A stretch of 64,000 nucleotides of DNA from Bacillus sp. J37. Its GTDB lineage: Bacteria > Bacillota > Bacilli > Bacillales > Bacillaceae. The stretch's first letter is position 1. Each line of letters starts with the position of its first letter. Location: contig NZ_JAEK01000004.1 of NCBI RefSeq assembly GCF_000518865.1, forward strand, positions 187,780-251,779. The letters run 5' to 3'. This document shows positions 1 to 8,946 of the stretch, in pieces. The notes under the pieces are model-generated. The model made no database searches, was not told the DNA's origin, and saw only the letters and a list, made by a program, of their open reading frames with translations. A program made the translations under genes and the position numbers.

Positions 1-228
1 ATTCAACCACTTTCCCTCTTTTTTCAACCACATCACTTTTCTCACTCCCCAATTCAGTCACCTTTCCTATTTATTCAACCACTTCTATAAATCTTTCAGC
101 CACTCTCCAACATAATTCAACCACTTTCCCTCTTTTTTCAACCACATCACTTTTCTCACTCCCAATTTCAGTCACCTTTCCCATTTATTCGTCCACTTCT
201 ATGATTTTTCCAACCACACCACTTTTCT
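1..228. repeat. Tandem repeat array, two 114-bp units built from short degenerate motifs
   Basis: A roughly 114-bp unit starts at position 1 and again at 115, with only a few differences. Each unit is itself made of degenerate 20-25 bp pieces carrying TTCAACCAC or TTCAGCCAC (complement GTGGTTGAA) followed by T/C-rich sequence. The array is cut by the window edge, so the true copy number is unknown. The complementary strand has frequent in-frame TGA and TAA codons, so it is not coding. No gene is seen between 1 and 319. Confidence 0.85.
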
Positions 229-271
229 CCTCACCCAATCGAGTCAACTAGCCAATTCAACCAGCCCCTAC

Positions 272-299
272 CAAAAAACCTCCCACAAATGTGGGAGGT
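272..299 (-). terminator. Intrinsic terminator of the SGNH hydrolase gene
   Basis: The inverted repeat ACCTCCCACA/TGTGGGAGGT (278-299) is followed, in the minus direction, by six T residues (272-277). It lies about 20 bp after the stop codon of the hydrolase gene. Confidence 0.9.
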
Positions 300-319
300 C
301 ATCAGTCAATTCGGCCCTA

Positions 320-943
320 TTACTTCAACTGATCTTCTACTGCTTTTAGCCATGTTGTGGCCATCAGCATGTTGCCTGCAGAATTCATATGGACACCGTC
401 TGTTGTTAAGTTGTAGCCGTTGTTTTGTTCTAGGTACTTTACAAATGCTTGATGGGTTGGGACGAGTGTTGTTTCGAATTGTTTTGACATATCATTTACA
501 ACTTTAACGTACTTTTTTAAGATTTCATTTCCTTTAGATTGTAATTGTTCCTCAATTACAGTTGGTTCCATCAAAATAATGTGCGCATTTGTCTGTTCTT
601 TCACTTGGGTTAATAGGTCTTTGTAAAGGTGTTCAAATTTCTCTATGTCTACTTGTTCCATTTCAGGGCGATCAAGTTGTCTCCACACATCATTGATTCC
701 AATTGATATGGAGAGATAATCAGGGTTCTGTTCAATGACATCTTGTTGCCATCTTGAAGCAAGGTCTGTAATACGGTTGCCGCCGATCCCTTTATTTGTT
801 ATATCAAATCCTTGCTCTGGATAAGTTGTTAGTAAGTAATCGTGGATGATTCTCACGTAACTTATGCCGATTTGTTCCGGATCCTCGCGTTTTCCCCATT
901 CTGTAATACTGTCACCAATAAATAGTATTTTCTTTTGTTTCAT
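320..943 (-). CDS. SGNH/GDSL-family hydrolase (esterase/lipase type), cytoplasmic
   Basis: A 207-residue single-domain hydrolase, probably an esterase or acylhydrolase acting on a carbohydrate or lipid ester. All four SGNH blocks are visible: GDSIT with the catalytic Ser12, the Gly/Asn oxyanion block GGNR (Asn56), GIND with Asn84, and the C-terminal DGVH with Asp182 and His185. There is no signal peptide, so it is predicted cytoplasmic. The reading frame stays open 28 codons further upstream, but the ATG at 943 is preceded by a GGAGG ribosome binding site at the right distance and the upstream extension does not look like a signal sequence, so that start is chosen. It stands alone between its own terminator and alkC. 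The substrate cannot be read from sequence. Confidence 0.88.
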   Translation of the reverse strand: MKQKKILFIGDSITEWGKREDPEQIGISYVRIIHDYLLTTYPEQGFDITNKGIGGNRITDLASRWQQDVIEQNPDYLSISIGINDVWRQLDRPEMEQVDIEKFEHLYKDLLTQVKEQTNAHIILMEPTVIEEQLQSKGNEILKKYVKVVNDMSKQFETTLVPTHQAFVKYLEQNNGYNLTTDGVHMNSAGNMLMATTWLKAVEDQLK

Positions 944-1053
944 CTTTTCTCCTCCATCTACCCTTTTGTATGTAAGACAGTGCTTTTTTATAAAATACAC
1001 ATATAGCTTTCGAGAAAGATTATTCATTTTCCTCTAATTCTTTTCATCCTTTA

Positions 1054-2139
1054 TTAAAGATGGACGTCAAACGGTTTTGTTCCCTTTACTTCTCCGTTCA
1101 CGATAATAGACAATACATGCCTACCAGGATAATGCTTCCTGGTTGTTAAGTCTTTAAAGGAGTGCTTTTTTTCATATTGCTTTTTTTCTCCCGGTTTTAG
1201 CGTTACTTCCGATAGCTGAAATTGTTTTGTTGATGGTTTTCCATTTGCTTTTATAAAATCGATTGAATACTCCACTCTTACTTTGCGTAATTCCGTGTCG
1301 GTTGAAGCTAGCTGAAATGAAAAGGAAATTGCATCTCCAATTTTCACATTTTTTGTCACATCTAAATCTGAAATTTTCATTGTATGTAATGGACCTATTC
1401 CAAACAATTCAAGAGCTTCTAAGTTCCCCTTTTTAAGCAGAGTTCGCAAGCCTTTTTTCAAAATCCAATTTGTTAATTCATTTTCTCCGTTCCATCTTTT
1501 TGCTAGTGAGAGAACGATATCCGGATGATCTCTCGAAATATCATTTATATTATTTGCCACACTTTTCCTTACATATAAAGAGGGATCTTCCTTTAAATTT
1601 TCTAAAATCGGTAAAATAGGTGAAGGATCATTTTTTAAGGCTTTTAATACCATACCCCATGGAAGCCTAGGACGGGAGCCTTCACTTGCAAGTCTTCTAA
1701 TATGCTCATTTGAATGGCTGCTCCAGACAATAAATTGCTGAATCATTTTCTCTTGGTCTTTTACCACAAAGGGCCGGACTGCAAACTCGGATGTTGAATA
1801 CTGGGTGAAGTATTCAAGGGCCGATATTGACACATTCCAATCGTTTAAACCGTATACCTCAATGTAATCGGGAAAAATAATTCCTGCCAAGCTGCCTTCA
1901 AAATGAGGTGCTACCTTTTTTAATACGTTAACCACTTCTGGAAATTCCAGGTTAATCGTTGCATGAAAACATTCAGAAATTCGCCGGACTCTTTCCTTTA
2001 AAGTAAGGTTGTCCCATTCACCCGTGAAAATATATGAAAGAAATATTTCTTCATCAAACGATGGATAAGCGTTCTTTAATTCCTTTGAAAGCTGATTCAT
2101 AAAATCTTGATTAAAGATGTTGCGAAGTTCCTCAGCCAT
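1054..2139 (-). CDS. alkC: AlkC-type DNA alkylation repair glycosylase with C-terminal Ig-like domain
   Basis: A 361-residue member of the HEAT-like-repeat DNA glycosylase family (AlkC/AlkD), which excises positively charged alkylated bases such as 3-methyladenine without flipping the base. Residues of about 1-250 are alpha-helical HEAT-like repeats, including a PSLYVRKSVANN repeat segment. The last 100 residues are beta-rich (KNVKIGDAISFSF and following) and match the immunoglobulin-like domain known in AlkC proteins. The ATG at 2139 is preceded by GGGGAG; an upstream in-frame start at 2175 has no site and is rejected. No second alkylation repair gene is nearby. AlkC rather than AlkD is preferred because of the Ig-like tail. 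Confidence 0.8.
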   Translation of the reverse strand: MAEELRNIFNQDFMNQLSKELKNAYPSFDEEIFLSYIFTGEWDNLTLKERVRRISECFHATINLEFPEVVNVLKKVAPHFEGSLAGIIFPDYIEVYGLNDWNVSISALEYFTQYSTSEFAVRPFVVKDQEKMIQQFIVWSSHSNEHIRRLASEGSRPRLPWGMVLKALKNDPSPILPILENLKEDPSLYVRKSVANNINDISRDHPDIVLSLAKRWNGENELTNWILKKGLRTLLKKGNLEALELFGIGPLHTMKISDLDVTKNVKIGDAISFSFQLASTDTELRKVRVEYSIDFIKANGKPSTKQFQLSEVTLKPGEKKQYEKKHSFKDLTTRKHYPGRHVLSIIVNGEVKGTKPFDVHL

Positions 2140-2325
2140 TTTTTCTCCCCTTAATTTAGTATTTATTGTCAACATTATAGCATTTTATATCTCAACTAAA
2201 AAAACAGCTGACGTAAGTATATACACTCAACAAGTCACCTGTTTTTTACAATACAATACTTATTTAATTAATCACACCGTCATGAGAATAAGGATGAAAG
2301 TCCTTTCCTGCAGCTTGGACTATCA

Positions 2326-2778
2326 TTAGTCAATCATCAAACCTATTTCTAGTTTTTTACCACCTTGGAATGTCATCACAATTTCAATTGCTTCTTTAAA
2401 ACCCGAAAGTGACATATTTCCTTCCATGATGGTTGGTGCTGTAATATCAATTGTCATTCCTTTTGAAAAAACATTTGTACACAGTCCTCCTGATATCATA
2501 TTGCCAAGCTCTCCAGCAAATGACTTTAACATATCCCCTTCAAGTGCCATGCCAAACATTAATTCACCTACAGAACTGAAAAAATCAACATCAGACTTAT
2601 AGAGAACCTTACCATTTATTGAACCTGTTATCCCAACCAGGACACCGAATTGGCATGTTAACTCAGAACGTAGCTCAGGCGCTGTTATATTTTCATGTGG
2701 AATCGGAAGAATCTGTTTTATGGACTCTATCGTTGATCCATGTAGATCTTCTAATGTGTTTGATACATTTATACTCAA
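2326..2778 (-). CDS. CheX-like chemotaxis phosphatase family protein
   Basis: A 150-residue protein of the CheC/CheX/FliY phosphatase fold, expected to dephosphorylate CheY-P or a related response regulator. The family motif S-x3-E-x2-N with a downstream Pro is visible in SFAGELGN followed by a Pro 22 residues later. Only one such motif is present, as in CheX. The likely start is the TTG at 2778: AGGAGG lies about 8 nt upstream, whereas the more distal GTG at 2787 overlaps the ribosome binding site. It is an orphan, not next to che or fli genes, and is followed about 190 bp later by alkC in the same direction. The chemoreceptor at 40 kb is the only other chemotaxis gene in the window. Confidence 0.75.
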   Translation of the reverse strand: MSINVSNTLEDLHGSTIESIKQILPIPHENITAPELRSELTCQFGVLVGITGSINGKVLYKSDVDFFSSVGELMFGMALEGDMLKSFAGELGNMISGGLCTNVFSKGMTIDITAPTIMEGNMSLSGFKEAIEIVMTFQGGKKLEIGLMID

Positions 2779-2984
2779 TATAAACACCTCCTGCTCTATT
2801 AGAATATGTCTTAGAATGACAGTTTCAACTCTGTTTCCGCCCTTACTTATCTACTAGTAGTATAACTAAGACTTTTTACTTATTATATAGTATTTATTTC
2901 CTTATCTCATTATAATTTCGACATATATTACTAGTTGAGATACTTTATACTTGTTATATCGACAAACTTCTACCATTTGTTTAG

Positions 2985-3023
2985 AAAAAAAATGCCGGAT
3001 TGTCATTTTGACAAACTAGCATT
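2985..3023 (-). terminator. Intrinsic terminator of the alpha/beta hydrolase gene
   Basis: Nested inverted repeats ATGC/GCAT and TTGTCA/TGACAA (2993-3023) overlap the stop codon and are followed in the minus direction by eight T residues (2985-2992). Confidence 0.75.
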
Positions 3024-3960
3024 TTGTTTGGTACTCGTTTAATTTTTTTTCAATCCACTGATATATATCATCATATACGGCATCACGATTTACTTCATTT
3101 AACATTTCATGCCGACCGTTTTCATAAAATTTATATTCGATCTGCTTAATTCCGTGTTTCCTTAACTGATTGATCAGCTTATTTACACCCTTTGTATAGT
3201 CTCCAACAGGATCCATATCCCCGCTAAACAGATAGAATGGAAGATTTCTGTCTATGTTTGATATTTCTTTATCTCTATGAATCATATCAAGTCCATAGTA
3301 TAAGTCTTGAAAAAATCCTGTTGTTCCTACTTTTCCGCAAAACGGATCATTTATATACGTTGATACTTGTTCAGAATCCCGGGTTAGCCACTCATAACCT
3401 GTATTTGCATTAGTAAATTTTTTATTATAGCTTCCGGTTGTTAATTTTTGCAGAAATGGGCTTTCAGCACGATTCCCCCATTTTTTGACCTGTGTTTCAG
3501 CTAATTTTTTCGCGATTTTTAAGATAAAGCCCGGATTTCCCCCAGTTCCTGATAAAATCACTCCATAGAGCCCCACCTGAAAACGCTGTAGAAAACGCCG
3601 TACTAAAAAGGAGCCCATACTGTGCCCCATTAGAAAGACTGGTAATTCCGGATATTGATCTTTTATGTAATCATATACTTCTTTCATATCGTCAACAGCT
3701 CTTTCAAAGCCGTTACTTTCGGCAAAAAAACCATATTGATCATTTTTTTCACCAGTCTGTCCATGACCTCGATGATCATGTCCAATTACGATTATTCCCT
3801 TTGAATTGAGAAACATTGCAAATGGTTCATAGCGTTGTATATGCTCTGCCATTCCATGCGCAACCTGTACAACCGCTCTTGGCTTCACAGACTTCTCTTC
3901 CCATTTACAAACATAGACTTGATGTTCATCAGACATAGACAACCAATTTTCACTTTTCAT
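3016..3960 (-). CDS. Alpha/beta hydrolase, lysophospholipase/monoacylglycerol lipase type
   Basis: A 314-residue serine hydrolase of the Hydrolase_4 (serine aminopeptidase S33-like) group, which includes monoacylglycerol lipases and lysophospholipases such as the Bacillus YtpA type. The oxyanion HG motif is at residues 35-36, the nucleophile elbow GHSMG puts Ser114 at the active site, and Asp250 (SGDMDPVGD) and His284 (NGRHEM) complete the triad. The conserved HDHRGHG segment at 61-67 is typical of this group. There is no signal peptide. The ATG at 3960 has GGGGAAGG upstream. It is about 50 bp downstream of glpP on the same strand and may be transcribed with it, which would fit a role in glycerolipid turnover, but that link is inference. 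Confidence 0.85.
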   Translation of the reverse strand: MKSENWLSMSDEHQVYVCKWEEKSVKPRAVVQVAHGMAEHIQRYEPFAMFLNSKGIIVIGHDHRGHGQTGEKNDQYGFFAESNGFERAVDDMKEVYDYIKDQYPELPVFLMGHSMGSFLVRRFLQRFQVGLYGVILSGTGGNPGFILKIAKKLAETQVKKWGNRAESPFLQKLTTGSYNKKFTNANTGYEWLTRDSEQVSTYINDPFCGKVGTTGFFQDLYYGLDMIHRDKEISNIDRNLPFYLFSGDMDPVGDYTKGVNKLINQLRKHGIKQIEYKFYENGRHEMLNEVNRDAVYDDIYQWIEKKLNEYQTKC

Positions 3961-4013
3961 ACCCTTCCCCCTGTCTTTTATCCGCTTACTTCCATTTAAG
4001 TTAGAATTCCATT

Positions 4014-4556
4014 TTACTTCTCGAAATTCCAGAGCTCTTTTTTGGATGTTGTAATGGCATCTGCCCCAGCTTCCAACGCCTTTTCAACTTCTTCAACTGT
4101 ACGAATTAACCCGCCTGCGAGTATTTTAGTTTGTGTACGTTCCTTTACTTCTTTGATCATCCAAGGCATCGCACCTGGTAATACTTCAATATAATCCGGT
4201 TTTGTTTTTTCCACTAATCGATAACTTCTTTCTAAAGCATGGGAATCGATTAAAAACATCCTTTGAATCGCAATAACACCTTTTTGCTTTGCTTTTAAAA
4301 TAACATTTGACTTTGTAGAAATAAGCCCATAAGGTCGATATTCCTGACAAATATACTCAGCTGCAAAATCATCGCTTTTCAATCCATGAATTAAGTCAAC
4401 ATGATAAATGATTTTTTTATGATGTTGCTCTGCTAATTTATGTAGATTGGCCAATTGAGAAATATGCGTTTCTAAAAAAACACCTATTTCATAGTCGCTA
4501 ACCAGGAATCTTTCGAACTGTTTAATTGATGAAAAAGCCGGTAAAATCTTTTGCAT
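4014..4556 (-). CDS. glpP: GlpP, glycerol-3-phosphate-responsive antiterminator
   Basis: A 180-residue TIM-barrel-like RNA-binding antiterminator. In Bacillus GlpP binds glycerol-3-phosphate and then the leader mRNA of glpFK and glpD, preventing termination. The sequence has the family's features: an N-terminal FERFL segment, IIYHVDLIHGL, the central YGLISTKSN stretch, and the C-terminal LAGGLIRTVEEV and GADAITTSKKELW blocks. Length matches the family (about 180-190 residues). The ATG at 4556 has GAGGAG upstream. Unusually for the family, no glpF, glpK or glpD lies beside it, so its targets are elsewhere in the genome. Confidence 0.92.
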   Translation of the reverse strand: MQKILPAFSSIKQFERFLVSDYEIGVFLETHISQLANLHKLAEQHHKKIIYHVDLIHGLKSDDFAAEYICQEYRPYGLISTKSNVILKAKQKGVIAIQRMFLIDSHALERSYRLVEKTKPDYIEVLPGAMPWMIKEVKERTQTKILAGGLIRTVEEVEKALEAGADAITTSKKELWNFEK

Positions 4557-4736
4557 GTGAACTCCTCACTTTATCTTTATGTTGCAATTGGTTATTTTTT
4601 CATCATAAATCTTCCCTATAAAAATGTCACCCTTTTGCAAAATTCTTCTGGATACACTTTTTTTAAACACTTGGATAATTCAACCTAAATTGTTAACAAT
4701 ACGTATAAGTATCCTTTTCTTGCTAGGAGGTTTAGA

Positions 4737-6371
4737 TTGAAAACTCGAGTTCCTAAACCATTGTCAAAATTAATAAAAGAAAAAAAACAAAAAAAAAACT
4801 TTGATGAAAAATTATCTGCCATCCAAGAGATGAATAGCAGATCTCAGGAGCAAAAGAAGATCGAACAAATCTCTTCCAACCTTCATTGGAATTTATCTTA
4901 CATTAAAGAAGTAATAGGAAACAGCTCAGATATTGTCATTAGAGACTTCAAGGCCGGCCAAAGCGGTCTAATTGATATTGGGGTTATTTATACCGATGGA
5001 TTAGCTGACAAAACTTTTGTACAAGATTTGGTTTTGGACACCCTCATGGTTCAAATTAGGGATGCAGATGTTGATCATCATGATATTCACACTGACTTGT
5101 TTGAGTTTATTAAGGAAAAAACTCTCCCGATAGGAGAAATAAAGGAAATCTTTCATTTCGAAGATCTTTTTTTTCATTTTTTATCTGGTGATACTATTTT
5201 ATTGATGGACGGATTCCCAAAATGCTTAGCGATTGGATCCAGAGGCTGGGCTGATCGCGGTGTACAAGAACCTTCTTCCCAGACAGTTGTTAGAGGCCCA
5301 AAGGATGGTTTTTCTGAGACATTAAGAACGAACACGGCATTAATAAGACGTCGAATTAAAGATCCAAACCTTTGGCTCGAGACGAAACAACTTGGAAAAA
5401 AATCAAAAACAGATGTTGGCATTATGTATATAAAGGGTATAGCAAATGAAAAAATTGTAAAGGAAGTTCATACTCGGCTCGATAAGATTAAAATAGATGC
5501 CATTCTTGAAAGCGGATATATAGAAGAACTCATACAGGATAGTACATTTACTCCCTTTCCAACTGTCTTTAATACAGAACGGCCTGACACTGTGGCAGCT
5601 GCCTTATTGGAAGGAAGAATAGCCATTCTGGTTGATGGGACTCCATTTATTCTTATCGTTCCAGCTCTTTTAATTAATTTTTTCCAAGCAAGTGAGGATT
5701 ATTATCAACGAGCTGATATCGCAACACTTATTCGCTTACTGCGATATCTATCATTTTTTCTCGCATTACTCACACCTTCAGCTTATATCGCGGTCACAAC
5801 ATTTCATCAGGAAATGCTGCCTACTCCGTTACTTATCAGTCTGGCAGCACAGAGAGATGGAGTTCCATTTCCCGCGATTGTCGAAGCAATCTTTATGGAA
5901 ATAACGTTTGAAATTTTACGGGAAGCTGGGGTGCGAATGCCCAGAGCAGTTGGTTCAGCGATCTCCATTGTAGGAGCACTTGTTATAGGCCAGGCAGCTG
6001 TTGAAGCTGGAATTGTCACAGCCACAATGGTCATTGTTGTTTCCCTAACAGCGATTAGCAGCTTTGTCTCTCCAACATTTAACATGGGTATTGCAGTGAG
6101 GATTCTTCGCTTTGGGTTTATGATTCTCGCTGGGACGTTCGGTTTATTTGGTATTATTTTAGGCTTAATTGCCATGGTCCTTCATCTTAGCAGTTTAAGG
6201 TCTTTTGGGATTCCCTATTTATCACCGAATGCCCCATTCATTTTACAGGACCAAAAGGATAATTTTTTCCGTCTTCCACATTGGGCTTTATTCGCACGCC
6301 CGCGTTTAATAAGTCAAAAGGACACAGATCGAGAGGATACACCTTCTCCAAAACCACCTACTACTAGTTAA
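4737..6371 (+). CDS. GerA-family spore germination receptor subunit A
   Basis: A 544-residue GerA/GerBA/GerKA-type subunit of a nutrient germinant receptor in the spore inner membrane. It has a long hydrophilic N-terminal part (about 1-290, starting with a Lys-rich helix), then a membrane region with four or five helices between about 290 and 490, and a hydrophilic Pro-rich tail. Family signatures include RGPKDGF near residue 190 and ERPDTVAAALLEGR near 280. The start is TTG at 4737, with AGGAGG at 4725-4730. It opens a five-gene operon (A, C, D, B, B) with 12 bp to the next gene. The germinant cannot be predicted from sequence. Expression is expected in the forespore (sigma-G), but no promoter match was clear enough to annotate. 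Confidence 0.93.
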   Translation: MKTRVPKPLSKLIKEKKQKKNFDEKLSAIQEMNSRSQEQKKIEQISSNLHWNLSYIKEVIGNSSDIVIRDFKAGQSGLIDIGVIYTDGLADKTFVQDLVLDTLMVQIRDADVDHHDIHTDLFEFIKEKTLPIGEIKEIFHFEDLFFHFLSGDTILLMDGFPKCLAIGSRGWADRGVQEPSSQTVVRGPKDGFSETLRTNTALIRRRIKDPNLWLETKQLGKKSKTDVGIMYIKGIANEKIVKEVHTRLDKIKIDAILESGYIEELIQDSTFTPFPTVFNTERPDTVAAALLEGRIAILVDGTPFILIVPALLINFFQASEDYYQRADIATLIRLLRYLSFFLALLTPSAYIAVTTFHQEMLPTPLLISLAAQRDGVPFPAIVEAIFMEITFEILREAGVRMPRAVGSAISIVGALVIGQAAVEAGIVTATMVIVVSLTAISSFVSPTFNMGIAVRILRFGFMILAGTFGLFGIILGLIAMVLHLSSLRSFGIPYLSPNAPFILQDQKDNFFRLPHWALFARPRLISQKDTDREDTPSPKPPTTS

Positions 6372-6383
6372 GGAGTTTACCTT

Positions 6384-7568
6384 ATGTACAAGAAGTTACT
6401 TATTATTATTTGTATGCTTCTTCTCACTTCCGGTTGCTGGAGTAAAAAAGATTTAAACGAACTTGCCATCGTAACAGCGATTGGTATCGATAAAACAGAA
6501 GATGGGTATTCGGTTTCGATTCAAGTATTAAATCCGTCAGAGCTTGCGGGTAATACAAGCTCTGGACGAACAGAAGTTGTTAGATTTATAAAATCGGGAG
6601 AAACCGTGTTTGAAGCTTTACGAAAGCTATCAACTGATACTCCAAGACGTATTTATTTAGCACACCTTCGTGAAGTAGTCTTTGGAGAAGAACTAGCTAA
6701 AGAAGGAATAGGTAAAGCACTTGATTTTATTTCAAGAGATCATGAAATGAGAACAGACTTTTATATTACCGTTGCAAAAGGGTCTACTGCCGCTGACATC
6801 TTAAATATTCAAACCGCAATCGAAAAGGTGCCGGCAAACAAACTATTCAATTCACTTGAAAACTCCGAGAGTGTTTGGGCCGCAGCAAAAACAGTTAAGT
6901 TGGATGAGTTGATTAATAGTATTGTGAGCAAAGGGAAAGAACCTGTATTAACCGGTATTTACCATTACGGAAATGCTGAAGTTGGCAGCAGTATTGAAAA
7001 CGTTCATAATGTCTCGCCCGAAACAGGGTTAAGAATTGATTATCTTGCTGTGTTTAAGCAAGACAAACTGATTGGTTGGTTGAATAAGGATGAAAGTAAG
7101 GGCTTTAATTATATTACCGACAATATTAAGAATACAGTGGTAACCATCGAACCGGAAGAAGGCAAAATTACCATTGAAACCTTACGTTCTAAAACCAAAG
7201 TAAAGGGAAAAATGGTAAAAGGTAAACCAGTTATTGATATTACCATCACACCTGAAGGAAATATCGCTGATGTTGAAAGCAGTATTGATTTAACAAAACC
7301 TGAAACTATTGACAAGCTAGAAAAAAAATATAGTGAAAATATAAAAGAGAGGGTACAAATCTCTATTCAACAGGTTCAAGAGGAATTTCAGAGTGATATT
7401 TTTGGTTTTGGAGAAGTGATACATCGGGAAGATCCAAAAGCTTGGAAAGAATTAAAAGATAATTGGGATGAGCATTTCACAAATTTAGACGTAAATGTTG
7501 ATGTCAAAGCGGACATTAGAAGATTAGGGACCATTACAGATTCATTCCAGAAGGAAACAAAGGAGTAA
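6384..7568 (+). CDS. Ger(x)C-family lipoprotein, germination receptor subunit C
   Basis: A 394-residue lipoprotein subunit of the germinant receptor. The signal peptide ends in the lipobox LTSGC, so Cys18 would be lipidated and the protein anchored to the outer face of the spore inner membrane. After it come the family hallmarks CWSKKDLNELA and VTAIGID, and the C-terminal GerAC domain ends in a helical region with WKELKDNWDEHF. Length is normal for the family (about 370-400). It follows the A subunit by 12 bp and precedes a small D-type subunit by 6 bp. GerC proteins are needed for receptor assembly. Confidence 0.93.
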   Translation: MYKKLLIIICMLLLTSGCWSKKDLNELAIVTAIGIDKTEDGYSVSIQVLNPSELAGNTSSGRTEVVRFIKSGETVFEALRKLSTDTPRRIYLAHLREVVFGEELAKEGIGKALDFISRDHEMRTDFYITVAKGSTAADILNIQTAIEKVPANKLFNSLENSESVWAAAKTVKLDELINSIVSKGKEPVLTGIYHYGNAEVGSSIENVHNVSPETGLRIDYLAVFKQDKLIGWLNKDESKGFNYITDNIKNTVVTIEPEEGKITIETLRSKTKVKGKMVKGKPVIDITITPEGNIADVESSIDLTKPETIDKLEKKYSENIKERVQISIQQVQEEFQSDIFGFGEVIHREDPKAWKELKDNWDEHFTNLDVNVDVKADIRRLGTITDSFQKETKE

Positions 7569-7574
7569 ACATAC

Positions 7575-7808
7575 ATGTGGCCAATTGTTGGAATTCTCCT
7601 ATTAGGTTTAGTAGTTTGGCTTATTGAGATTAAGCCTTTATTAAAAAGTAAGAGCTATCGAGAGATTTCCATCTATAGTTTCTTGCTAATTAGTGGATTG
7701 CTATTTGCTTTTCTTTTAATCCTTAATATGAGAATTCCAACTCCGCTAGATTTATTAAATCGTATATATAGTCCTATTATTTCATCTATAGAACGTTTTT
7801 TGTCATAG
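7575..7808 (+). CDS. Small two-helix membrane protein, germination receptor D-type subunit
   Basis: A 77-residue protein with two predicted membrane helices (about residues 3-20 and 35-52) joined by a short basic linker with KSKSYRE. Small two-helix proteins are encoded inside or beside several Bacillus germinant receptor operons (YfkS in yfkQRST; so-called D subunits) and modulate receptor function. Its place between C and B genes, with 6 bp upstream and 21 bp downstream, supports the same role here. The sequence itself is too short and hydrophobic for a firm family assignment. Confidence 0.75.
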   Translation: MWPIVGILLLGLVVWLIEIKPLLKSKSYREISIYSFLLISGLLFAFLLILNMRIPTPLDLLNRIYSPIISSIERFLS

Positions 7809-7829
7809 AGAGGTAGTTGATATGTCAAT

Positions 7830-8939
7830 ATGCTTGAAAAAGGGAAAATTAATACGGGTGAATTTGAAATTATTGTGATTATTTTTACTTTGGGTAGCTC
7901 CATACTAGTAGCGCCTGCTTTACTAGCCTCTTATGCAAAACAAGATGCCTGGATTGCGTCATTTCTCTCACTAATGATTGGACTATGTTTTATTTTTCTA
8001 TATAATCAGCTGACATCCTTTTATCCCAAAATGACTTTTATAGAAATGACGAAAAACATTTTAGGAAAATGGGTAGGTGGTGGTGTTTCCTTTCTCTTTC
8101 TCTTTTACTTTTTTATTATTTCAGCCGGTTTACTAAGAGAGATAGGAGATTTCTTAACAACTCAAATTCTCGTCGAAACACCTATTCATACGATTTTAAT
8201 CTCTTTCATCATCATTAGTATGGCAGGCGTTAAATTAGGAATTGAGGTGATCAGCCGCACAGCAATTATTTTTTTTCCTTGGATGATCTTGATGCTTACA
8301 CTATTATTTTTCTTTCTTATCCCCGAAATAGAAATTTCAAATATACAGCCTATCTATGGTGAGGGATTCAAAGCCATAGCAAGAGCCACTTACAGTAGTT
8401 TAGGACTTCCTTATTTAGAATTGTTCATTTTTTTGATGATTACCCCTTATGTAACAAACAAATCCGGCTTGAAGATATCTTTTTATAAAGGGGCTATTAT
8501 CGGGGGACTATTATTATCAATTCTTATTATATTCAGCATCATTGTACTAGGAGCAGATTTTACTGCAAGGCATGCTTACCCATCCTATATATTAGGAAAA
8601 AAAATAAGTCTTGGAACAGTCATTGAAAGATTAGAAGTCATTGTTGCCATCATCTGGTTTTTTTCTATGTATTTTAAGCTTACAATTTGCTATTACGGAA
8701 TCACTCTTGGCATCGCACAAGTATTCAAATTAAAGAGCTATAAAATTCTGGTATCTCCAATAGCCTTTTTACTTGTTACTTTTTCTATCATCCTATATCC
8801 GGATATCGTATACTTTCAAGATTTCCTGTCACACACATGGACACCGTATTCCTTAACGATCTGTTTCTTTATTCCATGCATCGTTTTGTTTGCAGCTAGG
8901 GTTAAAAAAATCAAAACGCACAAAGAAAACGGAAGGTAA
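7830..8939 (+). CDS. GerAB/spore germination permease, first B subunit
   Basis: A 369-residue polytopic protein of the amino acid/polyamine/organocation-like spore permease family (GerAB, GerBB, GerKB), with about ten membrane helices. B subunits carry the germinant-binding pocket. Family features are the N-terminal INTGEFEIIV segment leading into helix 1, LASYAKQDAWIASF (the typical AxxAxQDAW motif), and the helix with GIEVISR. The ATG at 7830 is the first possible start in frame after a stop codon; the ribosome binding site (GAGAGGTAG) is a little far away, and an out-of-frame ATG at 7822 lies between. It is followed 7 bp later by a second, divergent copy of the same family. Confidence 0.92.
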   Translation: MLEKGKINTGEFEIIVIIFTLGSSILVAPALLASYAKQDAWIASFLSLMIGLCFIFLYNQLTSFYPKMTFIEMTKNILGKWVGGGVSFLFLFYFFIISAGLLREIGDFLTTQILVETPIHTILISFIIISMAGVKLGIEVISRTAIIFFPWMILMLTLLFFFLIPEIEISNIQPIYGEGFKAIARATYSSLGLPYLELFIFLMITPYVTNKSGLKISFYKGAIIGGLLLSILIIFSIIVLGADFTARHAYPSYILGKKISLGTVIERLEVIVAIIWFFSMYFKLTICYYGITLGIAQVFKLKSYKILVSPIAFLLVTFSIILYPDIVYFQDFLSHTWTPYSLTICFFIPCIVLFAARVKKIKTHKENGR

Positions 8940-8946
8940 GACTAAT

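Noticed and set aside
4557-4736. Sigma-G promoter for the germination operon
   Set aside because: GGATAA and AATACGTATA are present, but spacing and the -10 pattern do not match the consensus well enough.
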